A stretch of DNA of 64,000 nucleotides from Balanoglossus misakiensis. Taxonomy: Eukaryota > Hemichordata. Shown piece by piece: positions 51,375-62,779 of this stretch. The notes beneath the pieces are model-generated. The model was not told the origin of the DNA. It was given only the letters and a program-made list of their open reading frames with translations, and searched no databases. The position numbers and the translations under genes were made by a program. The stretch is from NCBI GenBank assembly GCA_040954595.2, contig CM082583.2:12028001-12092000 (forward strand), written 5' to 3'. How positions within the stretch are numbered: position 1 is the stretch's first letter; each line of letters begins with the position of its first letter.

Positions 51375-52796
51375 TCCTCCCACACACACACTGGAGAAAA
51401 GTGCCGGCAACAACCAACTCGCTTTAAAGAACGCTTAGTACAAATTGGCATCTTCCTATATATTTTTAATATCTCGACGACCCGTTTTCCTCTTCTAAGT
51501 GGAAGATAGAAACAAATCACGTGACGTCCGACCGGGATCGGATATTGGTCACTGAAATGTTTCCGTTTCTCAAGAGATTACAAGTTCTGTGACGCATCAG
51601 GGAAGCGACATAAATGGATGCTAAAATGCAAATTTCCGTCGATTCGACGATGTCTTTTTGCGATACAGGAAGCACTCATTTCTCTTTTTTCCTTCCTGTT
51701 TTAAACAGAGAGCTGTTCCGAGAAATTATTCTCACGACAAAAAAGGACCGATTGGCGCAATGTTGACAGCAAGCCGGGTCTGAATTGTAAGCTTTGAATA
51801 ATCTCTGATATGCTTTTAATTCTGTCTATTAATTCGTGACCAGTCCAGCTACGGAATGCCTTACCAGGCGTTGTCATAAGATTCTAGGGCGAGAGTTCAT
51901 ATAAGAATCAGACAAAATCAGAAGAGCTCATCCGAATATGAACACATCTTGGAAATATCAGTAGCTTATCTTAGAAAATGAAACCATCATTGACACCTAC
52001 GCCGAGGGGTAGTCATGATCATAGCGGCGCGATGGGAATCTTGTTTACAAATTTTAGCACACACGACACTGTTCACAAAGCAAATTGTTTCGGGCTACTC
52101 CTTATAATCTTTAATCCACCAGAACAATAATCCCTTTTTACTATTTTCATCCTAAAGATAAGTTTTTTTCCTTGGGTAGCGAAAGCAAGAATTTCAGAGA
52201 AACCCTAGCAACAGTTGTTGCAGCTAAATTTGAACGCAATGCTTGTGGTTCCCAACAGCATTTAATTTCTTGGAGGCACTCGTAATTATAGTATTCAATC
52301 CGTGACTGCACTGATGCGAATTTGCCACGTTCGTCAGTTCCTGACCTACACGTTGCTCGAGGATGGTTAATTTGGAGAGAGTTCCAACAGACCATGGCTC
52401 AATCGAGTTTTTTTTGTCGCGGTAAACTGTCACATTATTGCTCTAAGGAACGAGTAACGTTGTCAAGATAAAGCCATGCCGTACATATACTCATTGGGCA
52501 TGAACAGGAGCACAGCTTCGGGTTTCACTTTTGTGATATTGTTTGTTGTCGACATGAAACTACACTAAGATGATTGTATTCATTGATTACCACGCCAAAA
52601 GTCGAGACTAGAGTTTGATTGAAATAGTGGACTTTGCTAGATAATATTCAAGATGCATACCCGAATTCTTATGAGCTTGATCACCGTCTTATCACGTTGC
52701 AAATGTTTTCTGTAGTACGAAAACACGTGATTCGTGCCCAAGAGCACGAAACAGGTTTCAATGTCACACATCAACTGAGAGATTGTTGAATCTTGA

Positions 52797-52811
52797 CCCC
52801 CCCCCCCCCCC
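52797..52811. repeat. C homopolymer, 15 bases
   Basis: Pure C run, intergenic. Confidence 0.95.
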
Positions 52812-54408
52812 TGAAATCCGCGAACATCTGTTCGCGAAGGCCGCCGATTCAGGAGAGACAACGCGCAGTTTCAAGGGGGAATTGTTGACGTAATCACAGA
52901 TGTTCACTAGTTTCTGTTCAACCCTATCCACTTAGAGTAAGCCCGGCAATTAGAACAAGGACCCTGTTCACATGAAAATCATTTGCCACTTATGTTAACA
53001 ATCGTACCTGCAATTGCGTGTCCATGAACGCCTTAACACCGATAATTGAACAACTTGACTCGGACAGATAAATTGTTTATCACCGTGCATGCAGTACTAC
53101 TTGAAACAGTATATGCGGCCCTGTCTTCTCAAGTTTGGAACTCGCCCCAAAAGGGCGAAATTCAATCGTTGTGTGACCCGCCCTTCGTCGACCGGTGATC
53201 ACGTGGTCTCAACTTTTGGGGTAAAACAAAGAATCAGAATGGCACATATAAGTTTTTTTTCACACAATTTCGTGCGTTGGTGGAATTATGTACAATGTAT
53301 GTGTCGGTTTTGCGAACCTTACCTGCAAAATTGGCTTCCTTTAAACAGGACGGACTGCAGTAGTACACAACTGCGTCAGTCGATATCACTCAGGAATGAC
53401 GCGATATACTTTCTGCCAGCAGGCGATCTCAAACATCAGACGGTTGCTTTTCTCAGCCGCGCGAACGAGTGTCCCTGGTCTTATCCTCTTAATGGAACCC
53501 AACCACGTGGGCCGTATTTATCCTTTGAGTAACCATGGCGACAGCTAACCCAAAAAATTGCTCTTAAAATACGTCTCGTTCGGCAGAAAAGATTCGAGTT
53601 TCTAAAAAGCAGCTGTTCGAGCAGTTTAGATTAGCGAAGATTAGCGTTATTTCAAGCTGAAAACGACGATGGAAAAGAGCCTTATCCCGCACACGTCGCT
53701 TGATAGAAAACGTCTGCTTACTACACTTTTACAGCAAGTCCGAAGATAACGCCATGTCAATCTTAAGAGTTCTCGAGGAGTTTGTCAATGCTAAGCGCTC
53801 CTTCCGATAAAAAACAAGTCTCTGAACACGCGATGTACGCACGTAATGAAAACCCAAGCTAGGTCAAAGAATCTGATGACGTTTAACAATGTCCACGCAT
53901 CACTTAGGATCATACGGAGTCGAATACAGGATTTTACCCATCAGCCTTTCAAATAAAACATCACCCCCCGTCGACCACACGCTGGTAACTGTCAGTCTTA
54001 CTACATTACAAATCATGCTAACAATTATCTAGGCATAGCTTTTTTCTCCATCGTGGATGTACACAAGTAAAGCGTATTGTCACTATCCGATTTCAGCTCG
54101 CGATAATGAGCGCCTATATTTATGCGCGGTATTGAAAATTGATTCCCTCATCAACTTGTGAACTTTCCCCCTGTCCCTTGATCTTACACGTCGCTTAACA
54201 AGCTGTTTTTAGATGCAGTAGGATAGACTTGTTTTGTGAGCGCTGGCTCTATGGTACAACCTGCATGGCAGATAGGGACAGTGTGAAACATTTATTTTTC
54301 GAGCTATTTTATCGCTTAAAATTCCGAGGAAAACGTTATGCTATTTTTGTGTGTACCTTCATAAAGAGCTAGATAACCACCACATTCATCCGTTAACCAG
54401 AAAAACTC

Positions 54409-54452
54409 AACCAACCAACCAACAAACAAACAAACAAACAAACAAACAACCA
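54409..54452. repeat. (CCAA)n and (CAAA)n tetranucleotide repeat
   Basis: CCAACCAACCAACAAACAAAC and on. The CCAA units echo those in the receptor intron at 61228-61288. Confidence 0.9.
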
Positions 54453-55325
54453 AACTTAACTGTCGAGCGATCACAACAAAACCCAGTCATCAACCAACTG
54501 ACTCAATAACCAATATCTAATCATGAAATGGACAGAGTGTATATTTCTCGGTAGACATCAGATCGCCGTGGAACGACTTTCCTTACAATTTACCTTGACA
54601 ACATGCGTACTCGCTCCCGAAAGCCCTGCAATTTTCTTAATTGTACAGGCCTTCGTAGTTCGCGTATCATACCCTATTGAAATCGCCCATCAGCCTCCAA
54701 GAATTCTTCGGCTACTTCAAAGTGTACTGACAGCACTATGCCGTGCACTGTGGTTGCACGTTTTCATTTTAGCCGAGAGGGCCGTTTCATCTCTGTACGT
54801 CTAGTAATAGTCTATTTTAAAGGAATCAGCGTTGAAAACAGTATACGTATCTCTGATGACGCAACCCGCACCGAGCACTTTGAGTATTAAGCAGAATTCT
54901 TCCACGAATAATAGGAATATTACATTTAGTAACGTGACTATTTCGTTCAGACTCAACAAAAAAAATATACTTGCCACTGGTCCTCTTCGAACAAGCATGC
55001 GTATCCATCGGAATTAAAAATTAATGTAATCGTCATGTCATAGACTGCACCAACACTGCCAAAACCGCGACGGGATAATCGCATAGATACGTTGTCGTAG
55101 AAACGGATGAGTGAAATGGTTTACAGTGGTTTTTACTCAACCAAAGACTCGGGCTACTTTGATTCCGATGTTTTTCACAATCTTATCTTGCTCGCGCCTG
55201 CAGGCGATGCACTTCTTGATCATCAACACGGTCCTGTTGGCATGGCAACATACAATTGAATACAGAATATTTATGTATGTTTGTGTCTTTATCCAGCCAC
55301 ACAGAGTTGACAGATATCCACTGCT

Positions 55326-55338
55326 CCCCCCCCCCCCC
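55326..55338. repeat. C homopolymer, 13 bases
   Basis: Pure C run about 400 bases downstream, in the minus sense, of VPS33B-like exon B. Confidence 0.95.
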
Positions 55339-55754
55339 GCGACTGATCCCGACAGACGCAGGATTTGCACGCTTAGTTATACACGTTTTAGTTGGCTTGC
55401 CTTGGTTCAGGGTGGCAAATCTGGATTATAAGATATCACAGGAATCAACAATATATAACAATTGTCGTTACACACATACAGGCTATTTTGACCAGCGAAG
55501 TACTGGGTACACTAGCATGCTGTTTGGAGTAGAACAAGATAATGCCTGTCAAAGTTTACTTGATGAAAGTTAGCCTGTATTTTTTAAATTCTACTTAAAA
55601 TACGGAAAATGATTACACGGATGGCATGATTCCTGTCATTTATTTCAAATTGTATTTCACAAGGCGGTTCTCCACCACAAATTGACCTTTCACGGAATCT
55701 TGAAATTATTCATCAATTGCCCATCTGGCAAAGGAGGTTGCCATGCCAACTTAC

Positions 55755-55810
55755 CCTTCAATTTGCCAAGAAGCCTCCAAGCAGCAATCTCTACAAAAGT
55801 GCACCCTTCA
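55755..55810 (-). CDS. VPS33B-like exon B (GCTFVEIAAWRLLG block)
   Basis: Acceptor TTTCTTTAG, donor G before GTAAGTTG, 56 nt, 18 full codons. It starts in phase 2 and cannot follow exon A (phase 0) directly, so at least one exon is missing between them. Confidence 0.55.
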
Positions 55811-55837
55811 CTAAAGAAATACACGAGGACAACTGTC

Positions 55838-55888
55838 TCTTTCTCTCTCCCCCGGGCCGCTCCCCCTCTCCCTCTCCCCCTCTCTCGT
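55838..55888. repeat. Polypyrimidine CT-rich tract
   Basis: TTTCTCTCTCCCCC and CCCTCTCCCTCTCCCCC units, lying exactly in the gap between the two VPS33B-like exons. Confidence 0.8.
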
Positions 55889-56207
55889 TTCATTCGCCGA
55901 GCGCTAACAACATTCATTGCATGTTGCGCTAACATACAGTTAGACAGAAAAAATTACATGCGTGGACATATAACCTTGTATGTCTGGAAAAAAACATCTG
56001 CCAGGGGGATATGCCCTTTTTCGTTTAATACAAAAGAAAACAGGCAACATGGTTGAGAAGGTATCTGTGATGTGTGCAGAGATTAGACTCGAAATTAATT
56101 TTCCTCTTGGCCATATGGTCCAATTATAGAACAATATGTTGATTTTGTGTCAACAGCACGCTTGGCATGTAAAACAACCTGGCTGTAATTATCTCTATAG
56201 AACTGAC

Positions 56208-56308
56208 CTCTTCTACAAGCCTGCATGGCAGTGGTATGTAGGCACCACTGAACACATATGCCATGTCTTTTGGTACTTTAACATCATAGTCCTCTATCCT
56301 GGGAATCT
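56208..56308 (-). CDS. VPS33B-like exon A ([13 protein letters not shown] block)
   Basis: Acceptor CTGTTCAG (a second AG two bases on could serve instead), donor GAG before GTCAGT, phase 0 at the 3' end. Encodes 33 residues, [15 protein letters not shown] to CRLVEE. The frame has no stop and both splice sites look intact. Confidence 0.7.
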
Positions 56309-59164
56309 CTGAACAGATCAGAATGCCAGAGTTCAGCAAGTTTTCAAGAATTCTTGCTTTTAAAATTTAGTTCATAAATGTATCTGACCTTTTCGTGTAC
56401 CAGTAGTTTTCCAGGAATATTCAAGAAGTTGCTTTCACAAAGCTACTTGTGGAGACTTCAATACATCTGGTTGCTATGGCCACTCACAGGTCAAACAACA
56501 CTGACACCATAACGCTCTGTTGGACTCTTGTAAACAATTAGAACATATCCCCAGGGAGCATTCAAGGAAAAACTGTATCTTTCTGCTTTTTTTTAAAAAC
56601 ACATTATCAAACAGACTTCATTAAAGCCCACCCATAATATTTCCTATTTACTAGCAGTAATCTTTGTTTGTAAGGTGATAAATATTCCCAGTTTTTTTTT
56701 TCTTTGAGGTTGTTGAACTGTTGCTAGTTTACATGCTGCTAACAGTATATAAATATGTAACATTATACTATAAAGTACATTCTGAGATCAAAGTTGAAAT
56801 ATTTTTCAATCGTCCGTGTTGTAGATCATTAAGCAAGGCCAAGCTATCAATTACAGGGCAATTTAAGCAATATATAGCATGGGAAAAATACAATCTAATT
56901 TTGTAAATATTCCAAAAATAGAAAGTTGAGATTGATATCGAGTTTTCAGCTGAGAGCATAAGCCTCTTTGATTTTTGTCCTCCTGTCAACATTGCGTGAA
57001 ATTACAGTCTCTTGATATTATCTAGGTAGTTGCGTCCAGGCCTGTGTTCCTCTTTTAACATGGCAGAATACTAGTAATACCTTACAATGGATTGATTTTA
57101 TAAAAAAAAAAGGTTCTATTTTGGCACTGTCATTGAAAAACAGTCAGCAGACAATGGACACTGTTTGGATATTGGACTCCAGAGGGCGATACTCATCAAA
57201 GCATTGACTAGATATCAATGCTGCGCTGCAATCATTATTGGAACGATAACTTAGAGAGATGAAAGTCAGGTGTAGACTCGGAGTTGGCTCGATCTTTACA
57301 ATCTGTTCTGTTCTCGGTTGTCCGCCGCTATACATCCAAGCTCAGAACAGCAAAGAACTAACTTTTACATCTGATTTTAATCAGATTGGGTCTCATGTAC
57401 AGAAATTGGCAACAACAAAGCAAAGGCAGACCAGTGTTGGCACCTTTTGACATTTGCAACAGACATATCCTGGGTGAAACGGACAACAACATGCCATGTT
57501 CAGACATATAAAATACGTGTACATGTATATCTCTGAAATGAGCACAAAATTGGCAAGAGCACATGCAGTTGTTCACACTGATGGATCATTACCCAAGCAC
57601 CATGCTGTGCTCTGCTCCTAATTGGAAAACTGGTCAAAGGAAGGTTAAAGTGATATCTAAGGATTCATCATGCACATCAGTTTATAATATTGGCAAGATT
57701 CCAAACGAGCAGTACTACCCAAGCAAAATGTAACTGTTCCAATGTTTTACTACGGATTTTCGGCTCCTGCTATTTCGAAAAAAAAATCTCCATGGCAACC
57801 GTTGCCTAGTAATTTGAATCCTTCGACATCGCCTCAAGCAAGAAGCCACACTGCGATGATCACCGAGGCAGCCCAGCTGCCGTGACCATTTCTAGTTTTG
57901 ATACAGCAATTAATGTTGGGCGATTGTCCTGTTCGGCAAATGAAACGTGATGTGCGCGAAGGATTTCGACTGTTTTAATCCAATCTCTCTGTGCACTACT
58001 CCAACCGTCTTGGCAGGGTAGCAGTTAATTTGGCAGAGCAGCAAAGGCACTTCTCAGAAACCCCAGAAACTGAGAACGGAATAACAGTATAGAGCTCAAT
58101 GATGGTTGCAGTAATAGCCTTGGCGAAATCCAACAATTACTTGGAAATTGTCTGTAGGCTCTGCAATGTGTGTATGACAACAATATATGACAAGACACTA
58201 TTAGCACAACAAAACTTTTATTACAACATAAACAATGCTGGTACATCGCTGTTAAATTTGACTCCACATGTGAATACATGGACATCCATGTGTATACATC
58301 ATATTTATCAAAACGTTACTTCATTTTTTTTGGGTGCAAAATACACTTGTCTTTATAAGCACACTGGCCAATCGACTTTTTACATTAATTTTGAATCCAA
58401 CCCTAGTGCAGTAATTCACACAGCAAACAAATTTCATTGAGAAATGGTTAACCGTTTTGTGCAACCTCGGCTTCTCCTACCAATATATGTACAATTTCTA
58501 CCACATGAAGAGAATGAAGATCACTTATAAATCTACAATTCAGCGCAGCACACAGAACACACAGTCAATTCGTGAAACAGAAAGACCAGTAAATGATGCC
58601 AGATATTTCGACAATAATATAATTATAAGAGCCATATAGTTCCCCACATATGGCACCCTCTATACATGTATATCAATTAACCCACTATATATCAATCTAC
58701 ATGAGTAATGCTATCAATTTGACTATAGTGAATGATAGACACCTGGCGTTTAATGGCATCATAATTATTAATACCAACACAATATATCTATAAGTAAAAT
58801 ACAGCAAAGTAGTCTTACTAATTGTGCGTGAAATGACACTCTTGGCTTGTGAATGTGATAAGAATAAGATCAAGTTAGCTAACTATTATAAATATTCTTA
58901 AAAATAATACAATTATACAATTCGTGTAATATATTGCAATACAATCGGATCAGTAATTAGATTTAAATGCACTACAATGTGATGCAATACAAGACTATAC
59001 AAAATGCAATGATGAACTAAACATGTCGTTACTAGTTTACGTAGCTATAGTAATAAAGTAGTTTGAATTTAGTCGAAGTCTCCGTCTCCATCATAGTCAA
59101 GATTCCGTTTACCCCACAAACAATTCGCTCACAGAATATGCAAATTAGAGGTGACTGTATTCCT
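56309..59164. other. AT-rich stretch between VPS33B-like exons and the GPCR gene
   Basis: Should contain the earlier VPS33B exons if that gene were complete; none was recognised. Its right part must include the GPCR 3' UTR. An AATAAA on the minus strand at 58217-58222 is about 950 bases past the stop codon. Confidence 0.5.
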
Positions 59165-60936
59165 TTAAGAACGGCCCACTGCAGCAACTGCAGTGGAGTT
59201 ACCGCGACTGCGCTTCCAAAGACGCTCAGCAAATGTGACCACGATCATACCAAGAAACAACAGGGTCCCCTGGAGAGAGTTAACAATGTTAAATATGGAG
59301 CTGAGAATGTCATTTGTGACAAACGCTTCCACCAGAGCAAGGCTCCAGGTCAAACCCATCAAAACAAACGTTTTCATGTAGATCGCTAAATAGCGCCCCC
59401 AACTGAGCCTATTGGCGCTGGATTGTGATGGCGACTTTAATGTAATGTACCACAGGGTCAAAACAAAGCAGGCCAAATTGAAAACAACAACAGCCGCCAC
59501 AGGGAGAAAGAAAAAGACAAACTGTCCAACAGGTTTTGTAATCCAACAGAAACCAATCCGCCCATACCCAATTTCTACACTCGACAACTTCTCAAGAGTG
59601 ACAGCGACGCCCACCACCACAGCCGGAATGAACCACCCAACCAAACAATAAGAAACGAATCGTTTCCGTCCGTGTGGAACATGGAGGTGAATTCTTACTG
59701 ACCTGAACGTGCGGCAGACGTCGAAACTTACAACAGCCATCCACAAGAAATTGGTCAGCCATGAATAATGCAATATGACAGCCAAATAGAAACACATACT
59801 TTCCACTTTGACCAATCCGGTACTGGATACAAACACCACTTGAGCAAGCAAAATGGCGCTGACCATGTTCAGGATTAACCTGTTTGCGAACGTGCGTAGG
59901 TGAGGATTTCTGCAATGAGCAATCAGGTAGGAGATCAGACATACTATGGAGAGGGACGAACACCCTAGCGTCAGCCATCTCTGAAATTGGTTAGTCGATA
60001 TGGGCATACATGCAACAGCTGAACCATTGGGAAATATTACAAATGATGTTATGTGGTGTAGTTTACCATCTAGACGGAAAACAAGCCCATCTTTGTCAAG
60101 GTGGAAATTTGAATTATTTAACACAAACATTTCAGTGGACGCTGGGCATACCAGGGGTGTGTTTGTACCGGTGGTATTATCTGAGATGTGTCTGGTGGTA
60201 TTCCATTGTGTCTGGTTTGTTAATTGGTCGGTAACATTTAACCCAGGGTCACCATACTCAGTTGGCATTTCTAGACACTTGTTTGTACCAGGGTCAAAAA
60301 TCTCGTCTTGTGAACACTCAAAATTATGAGAGAAAGCCTGCACTTCATTGCCGAACTTCGCTATCATTTCCACATCCCCGCGAAAGTTTATCTCAAACAA
60401 CATGTTCAGGGGAAATGGTACACGCATGCGTTTATCTGTACCCACGTTTATCCCACACGATGGAGGAAAACTTCCAGATCTAAAGCTGCAATGATAACAA
60501 TGTATATTTTTGTATATTTCCGTAATGGTACCCACACTGGTAACAAGAGAAAACGCTGACTGACACAATCTCTGCGCTTGTATATACTGCGATGAGTTAT
60601 CATACCCTGTGACATCACAACTATCTATGATGTCAGGAGCACATGGTCTGAGCGGAACCCCAGTTGTATCCTTCATAGCTATGAAGAAACTGAACCCCGC
60701 CATTGCACTAAATGATTGGTTGGATAAAAGGTTAATTACGGAAGGAACAGTTTGCGAATTGTTTACCATGTCCATGAAATCATCACAGTTCGGATCATAG
60801 AAACAAGAAACGGCAACATCAAGTCTCCAAAACACCACCTCCGATTGGTTAACGCCATTGCAAAGTGAACAATACATATTTCGATACACCTTCGGTCCGG
60901 CCAACCAGGAAACTGGTATATTTTCTAGTATCAGCC
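59165..60936 (-). CDS. SMB-GPCR exon 2 (residues 143-732 and stop; ectodomain and 7TM)
   Basis: Acceptor GCTTCTTTCCGTCAG with a good pyrimidine tract, then GG CTG ATA. The single 1772-nt exon holds the rest of the ectodomain and all seven helices. A one-exon 7TM region in a family B receptor suggests loss of introns or an ancient retrocopy event. Confidence 0.9.
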
Positions 60937-60974
60937 CTGACGGAAAGAAGCAAAAATGAAGATGCATAAGTTAT

Positions 60975-61072
<98 letters not shown>

Positions 61073-61120
61073 ATCAATCGATCAATCGATCAATCGATCA
61101 ATCGATCAATCGATCAATCG

Positions 61121-61169
<49 letters not shown>

Positions 61170-61178
61170 CCAATCAAC

Positions 61179-61229
<51 letters not shown>

Positions 61230-61787
61230 CCAACCAACCAACCAACCAACCAACCAACCAACCAACCAACCAACCAACCAACCAACCAATCAATCAATCA
61301 ATCAATCACTAATAAATAATAAATAAATAAATAAATAAATTAATTAATTAATTAATATACCTGAAGTGTTTTTTGCTTCACATTTCTTCCTTACGGCGTC
61401 ATTCTGATATGAGTTTGGACATTTGCCAATCATCCAAACACCATGATCGAAAAAAACATGAAATCTTTTGCAACTCTCCATCTGGACTAAAGAGCCGTAT
61501 TCGATGTTCTTGCCAATACTGTTACCATCAGCTGATTGGTTCTGACAAGCCTCGTTGTAGTCATGGCAACAGTCGCCGTATTGCAGGCACATTGGGTCGC
61601 AGCTGCAAGTCCAGTACTTGTAGATGTTGCGGTTGAGATCTGCCATTCGATCGCACACAGGAGTATCATTGGCCGCATAACAGGAGTAGAGATCCTGTGA
61701 TGGGTTTATACGGGATGGGCAGTATTCGTCATCCCAGACGGCAAAAGCACCAAATGGTAGAAGCAAAATTGCAAGAAACCCCAACAT
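59165..61787 (-). CDS. Somatomedin-B / Methuselah-like family B GPCR, whole gene, 2 exons, 732 aa
   Basis: Join of 61787-61361 and 60936-59165, 2199 nt, TAA stop. A cell-surface receptor with a signal peptide (1-16, [15 protein letters not shown]), a somatomedin-B-like domain (36-81, with CSCDPMC and [10 protein letters not shown]), then a Cys-rich, heavily N-glycosylatable ectodomain (82-460) with repeated CxxC-type pairs (YCSLC, CYHC). The seven-helix domain covers 463-711: TM1 [21 protein letters not shown]2 [21 protein letters not shown]3 [22 protein letters not shown]4 with [10 protein letters not shown], an extracellular CW after it (FCWI), TM6 [20 protein letters not shown]7 [17 protein letters not shown]. 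These are secretin/adhesion/Methuselah hallmarks. No GPS cleavage motif is visible before TM1, which favours the Methuselah-like group. The ligand is unknown. The cytoplasmic tail is only about 20 residues. Confidence 0.87.
60937..61360 (-). repeat. SMB-GPCR intron made almost wholly of tetranucleotide repeats
   Basis: On the plus strand the array is (ATCA)n from about 60973, an alternating ATCG-ATCA block at 61070-61125, (ATCA)n again, mixed ACCA/ATCA at 61165-61190, (ACCA)n at about 61228-61288, (ATCA)n to 61308, then (AAAT)n and (ATTA)n to 61355. Only about 36 bases beside the acceptor and a few beside the donor are not repeat. Confidence 0.95.
61361..61787 (-). CDS. SMB-GPCR exon 1 (residues 1-142; signal peptide and SMB domain)
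   Basis: ATG at 61787 begins [10 protein letters not shown]. The exon ends ACT TCA G before the donor GTATAT, phase 1. A TTTTTTAG acceptor 6-7 bases before the ATG suggests the leader is spliced from a separate 5' UTR exon further right. The frame is open upstream to about 62105 but reads as non-coding there. Confidence 0.85.
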
Positions 61788-62095
61788 ATTTGACCTAAAA
61801 AATGATTGAACAATGATATCATAGCAATATACAGAGACACGTGAGGGAAAAGGGTTAAATCTACTCTGTGCTTCATAATTAAAAGCTCTGTACAGATGTT
61901 TGGAAGCTTTGCAGCAATTTCGTCCAATCTGCCTATACCGAACTGAATGGTTAATGTATATATCATCACTTACCAAGTTTTTTTCTCGTGTGTAGGAGAT
62001 GATGTCTTCTTTGCCGCAGGTGCACAGCAAATGATAATTTGGAGAGAAATGTGATTTTTTAAAAGCAATCCACCAACACGTCAAATGTATCCACG
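61788..62095 (-). promoter_or_regulatory. 5' flank of the SMB-GPCR gene
   Basis: A CATTTTTTAG acceptor stands a few bases before the ATG, so at least part of this stretch is likely an intron in the 5' UTR. No clear TATA box was found. Confidence 0.35.
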
Positions 62096-62560
62096 TGTCC
62101 ATCAAAAATGTGTCAAAATTGTCTGCCAGACGATCAACCCAATCAATAAGTGATAATTTAATTTGAGTACACTTGAAGTTGGCTCTAACTTTCTTGGATG
62201 AACACCTTAGCCAATTAACATTTCACGGATGAACTTTCACAGCACAATTTTATCCTTCGTGTGTCATTTCAAAATGCCAAATGTGTCAAGTGTCCATCAA
62301 AAAATGTGTCGAAATCGTCGACCAGCCCATTCGTTAAGTGATAATTTAATACGAGTACACTTGAAGTTGGCTCTAACTTTCTTGGATGAACACCTTAGTC
62401 AATTAACATTTCACGGATGAACTTTCACAGCACAATTTTATCCTTCGTGTGTCATTTCAACATGCCAAATGTGTCAAGTGTCCATCAAAAAATGTGTCGA
62501 TATCGTCGACCAGACGACCAAGCCCATTCGTTAAGGGATAATTTAATTTGAGTACACCAT
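62096..62560. repeat. Tandem repeat of about 190 bp, about 2.5 copies
   Basis: The phrase TGTCCATCAAAAA starts at 62096, 62291 and 62479, giving unit lengths of 195 and 188. Units share GATAATTTAAT, GAGTACACTTGAAGTTGGC, TTCTTGGATGAACACC and CACAGCACAATTTTATCC. The third copy stops after about 80 bases. Copies differ by a few substitutions and a small CGACCAGACGACC-type indel. It lies between the tRNA gene and the receptor gene's leader. Confidence 0.92.
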
Positions 62561-62693
62561 CAGGAGACTAAACTGACTAAAGAGATAATAAAAGAAAATT
62601 TCTTACTATATTTGATAACTAAATGGAAAAAATAACGAGAGAGAGAATGATATCCGCAAGATGACATCTTCATTTATTTTTTTTGGTAAACAG

Positions 62694-62701
62694 AAAAAAA
62701 A
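62694..62701 (-). terminator. Pol III terminator of tRNA-Gly
   Basis: A run of eight T on the minus strand starting seven bases past the tRNA 3' end, the normal signal for RNA polymerase III. Confidence 0.85.
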
Positions 62702-62708
62702 GGTAGCG

Positions 62709-62779
62709 TGCATCGGCCGGGAATCGAACCCGGGCCTCCCGCGTGGCAGGCGAGAATTCTACCACTGAACCACCGATGC
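62709..62779 (-). tRNA. tRNA-Gly-GCC: tRNA-Gly (anticodon GCC)
   Basis: Seventy-base cloverleaf plus discriminator A. Acceptor stem GCATCGG pairs with CCGATGC, the D arm carries TGGTTCAGTGG (A box), the anticodon loop reads CTGCCAC with anticodon GCC, and the T arm carries GGTTCGATTCC (B box). No intron and no CCA encoded, as in eukaryotic nuclear genes. Decodes GGC and GGU. Promoter boxes are intact, so it is probably functional. Confidence 0.97.

Larger units (their letters stand above)
36585..55754. other. Large gene-poor stretch (19 kb)
   Basis: Upstream region of the SK gene followed by sequence without recognised genes. Holds the (TGG)(TGA) and polypurine repeats, three C runs, the possible LTR at 49640-50144, a plus-strand TATATAAAG word near 47265, and an exon-like stretch near 45080-45218. 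Some of it may be SK regulatory DNA; nothing in the sequence proves this. Confidence 0.5.
55755..56308 (-). pseudogene. VPS33B-like: VPS33B-like C-terminal fragment, two exons, middle missing
   Basis: Two minus-strand exons match VPS33B, the Sec1/Munc18-family subunit that works with VIPAS39 in endosomal and lysosomal trafficking. The upstream exon (56308-56208) reads [19 protein letters not shown], nearly the same as the family's conserved block. The downstream exon (55810-55755) reads EGCTFVEIAAWRLLGKLKG, the GGCTF-E-I-A-RFLG block just before the last exon. In VPS33B about 50 residues lie between these blocks; the 397 bases between the exons hold no frame resembling them. The preceding exons (up to 59 kb) and the last exon (FLTT block) were also not found. 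Gly to Glu before GCTF and Leu to Trp in the helix are unusual changes. A partial duplicate or decayed copy is most likely; a local assembly gap or diverged exons are alternatives. Confidence 0.55.

Noticed and set aside
53089-53532. 147-codon plus-strand open frame
   Set aside because: No recognisable motif, signal peptide or splice context. Frames of this length are expected occasionally by chance in 64 kb.
54801-54998. Hydrophobic minus-strand frame as a possible last exon of VPS33B
   Set aside because: It lacks the FLTT and terminal helix motifs expected for that exon.
60956-61312. 118-codon plus-strand frame of repeated Ile-Asn-Gln-Ser
   Set aside because: Pure translation of the ATCA/ACCA tetranucleotide array inside the receptor intron.
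61794-62105. Extension of the receptor reading frame upstream to about 62105
   Set aside because: The frame is open but lacks protein character, crosses an acceptor-like site just before the ATG at 61787, and would bury the signal peptide.
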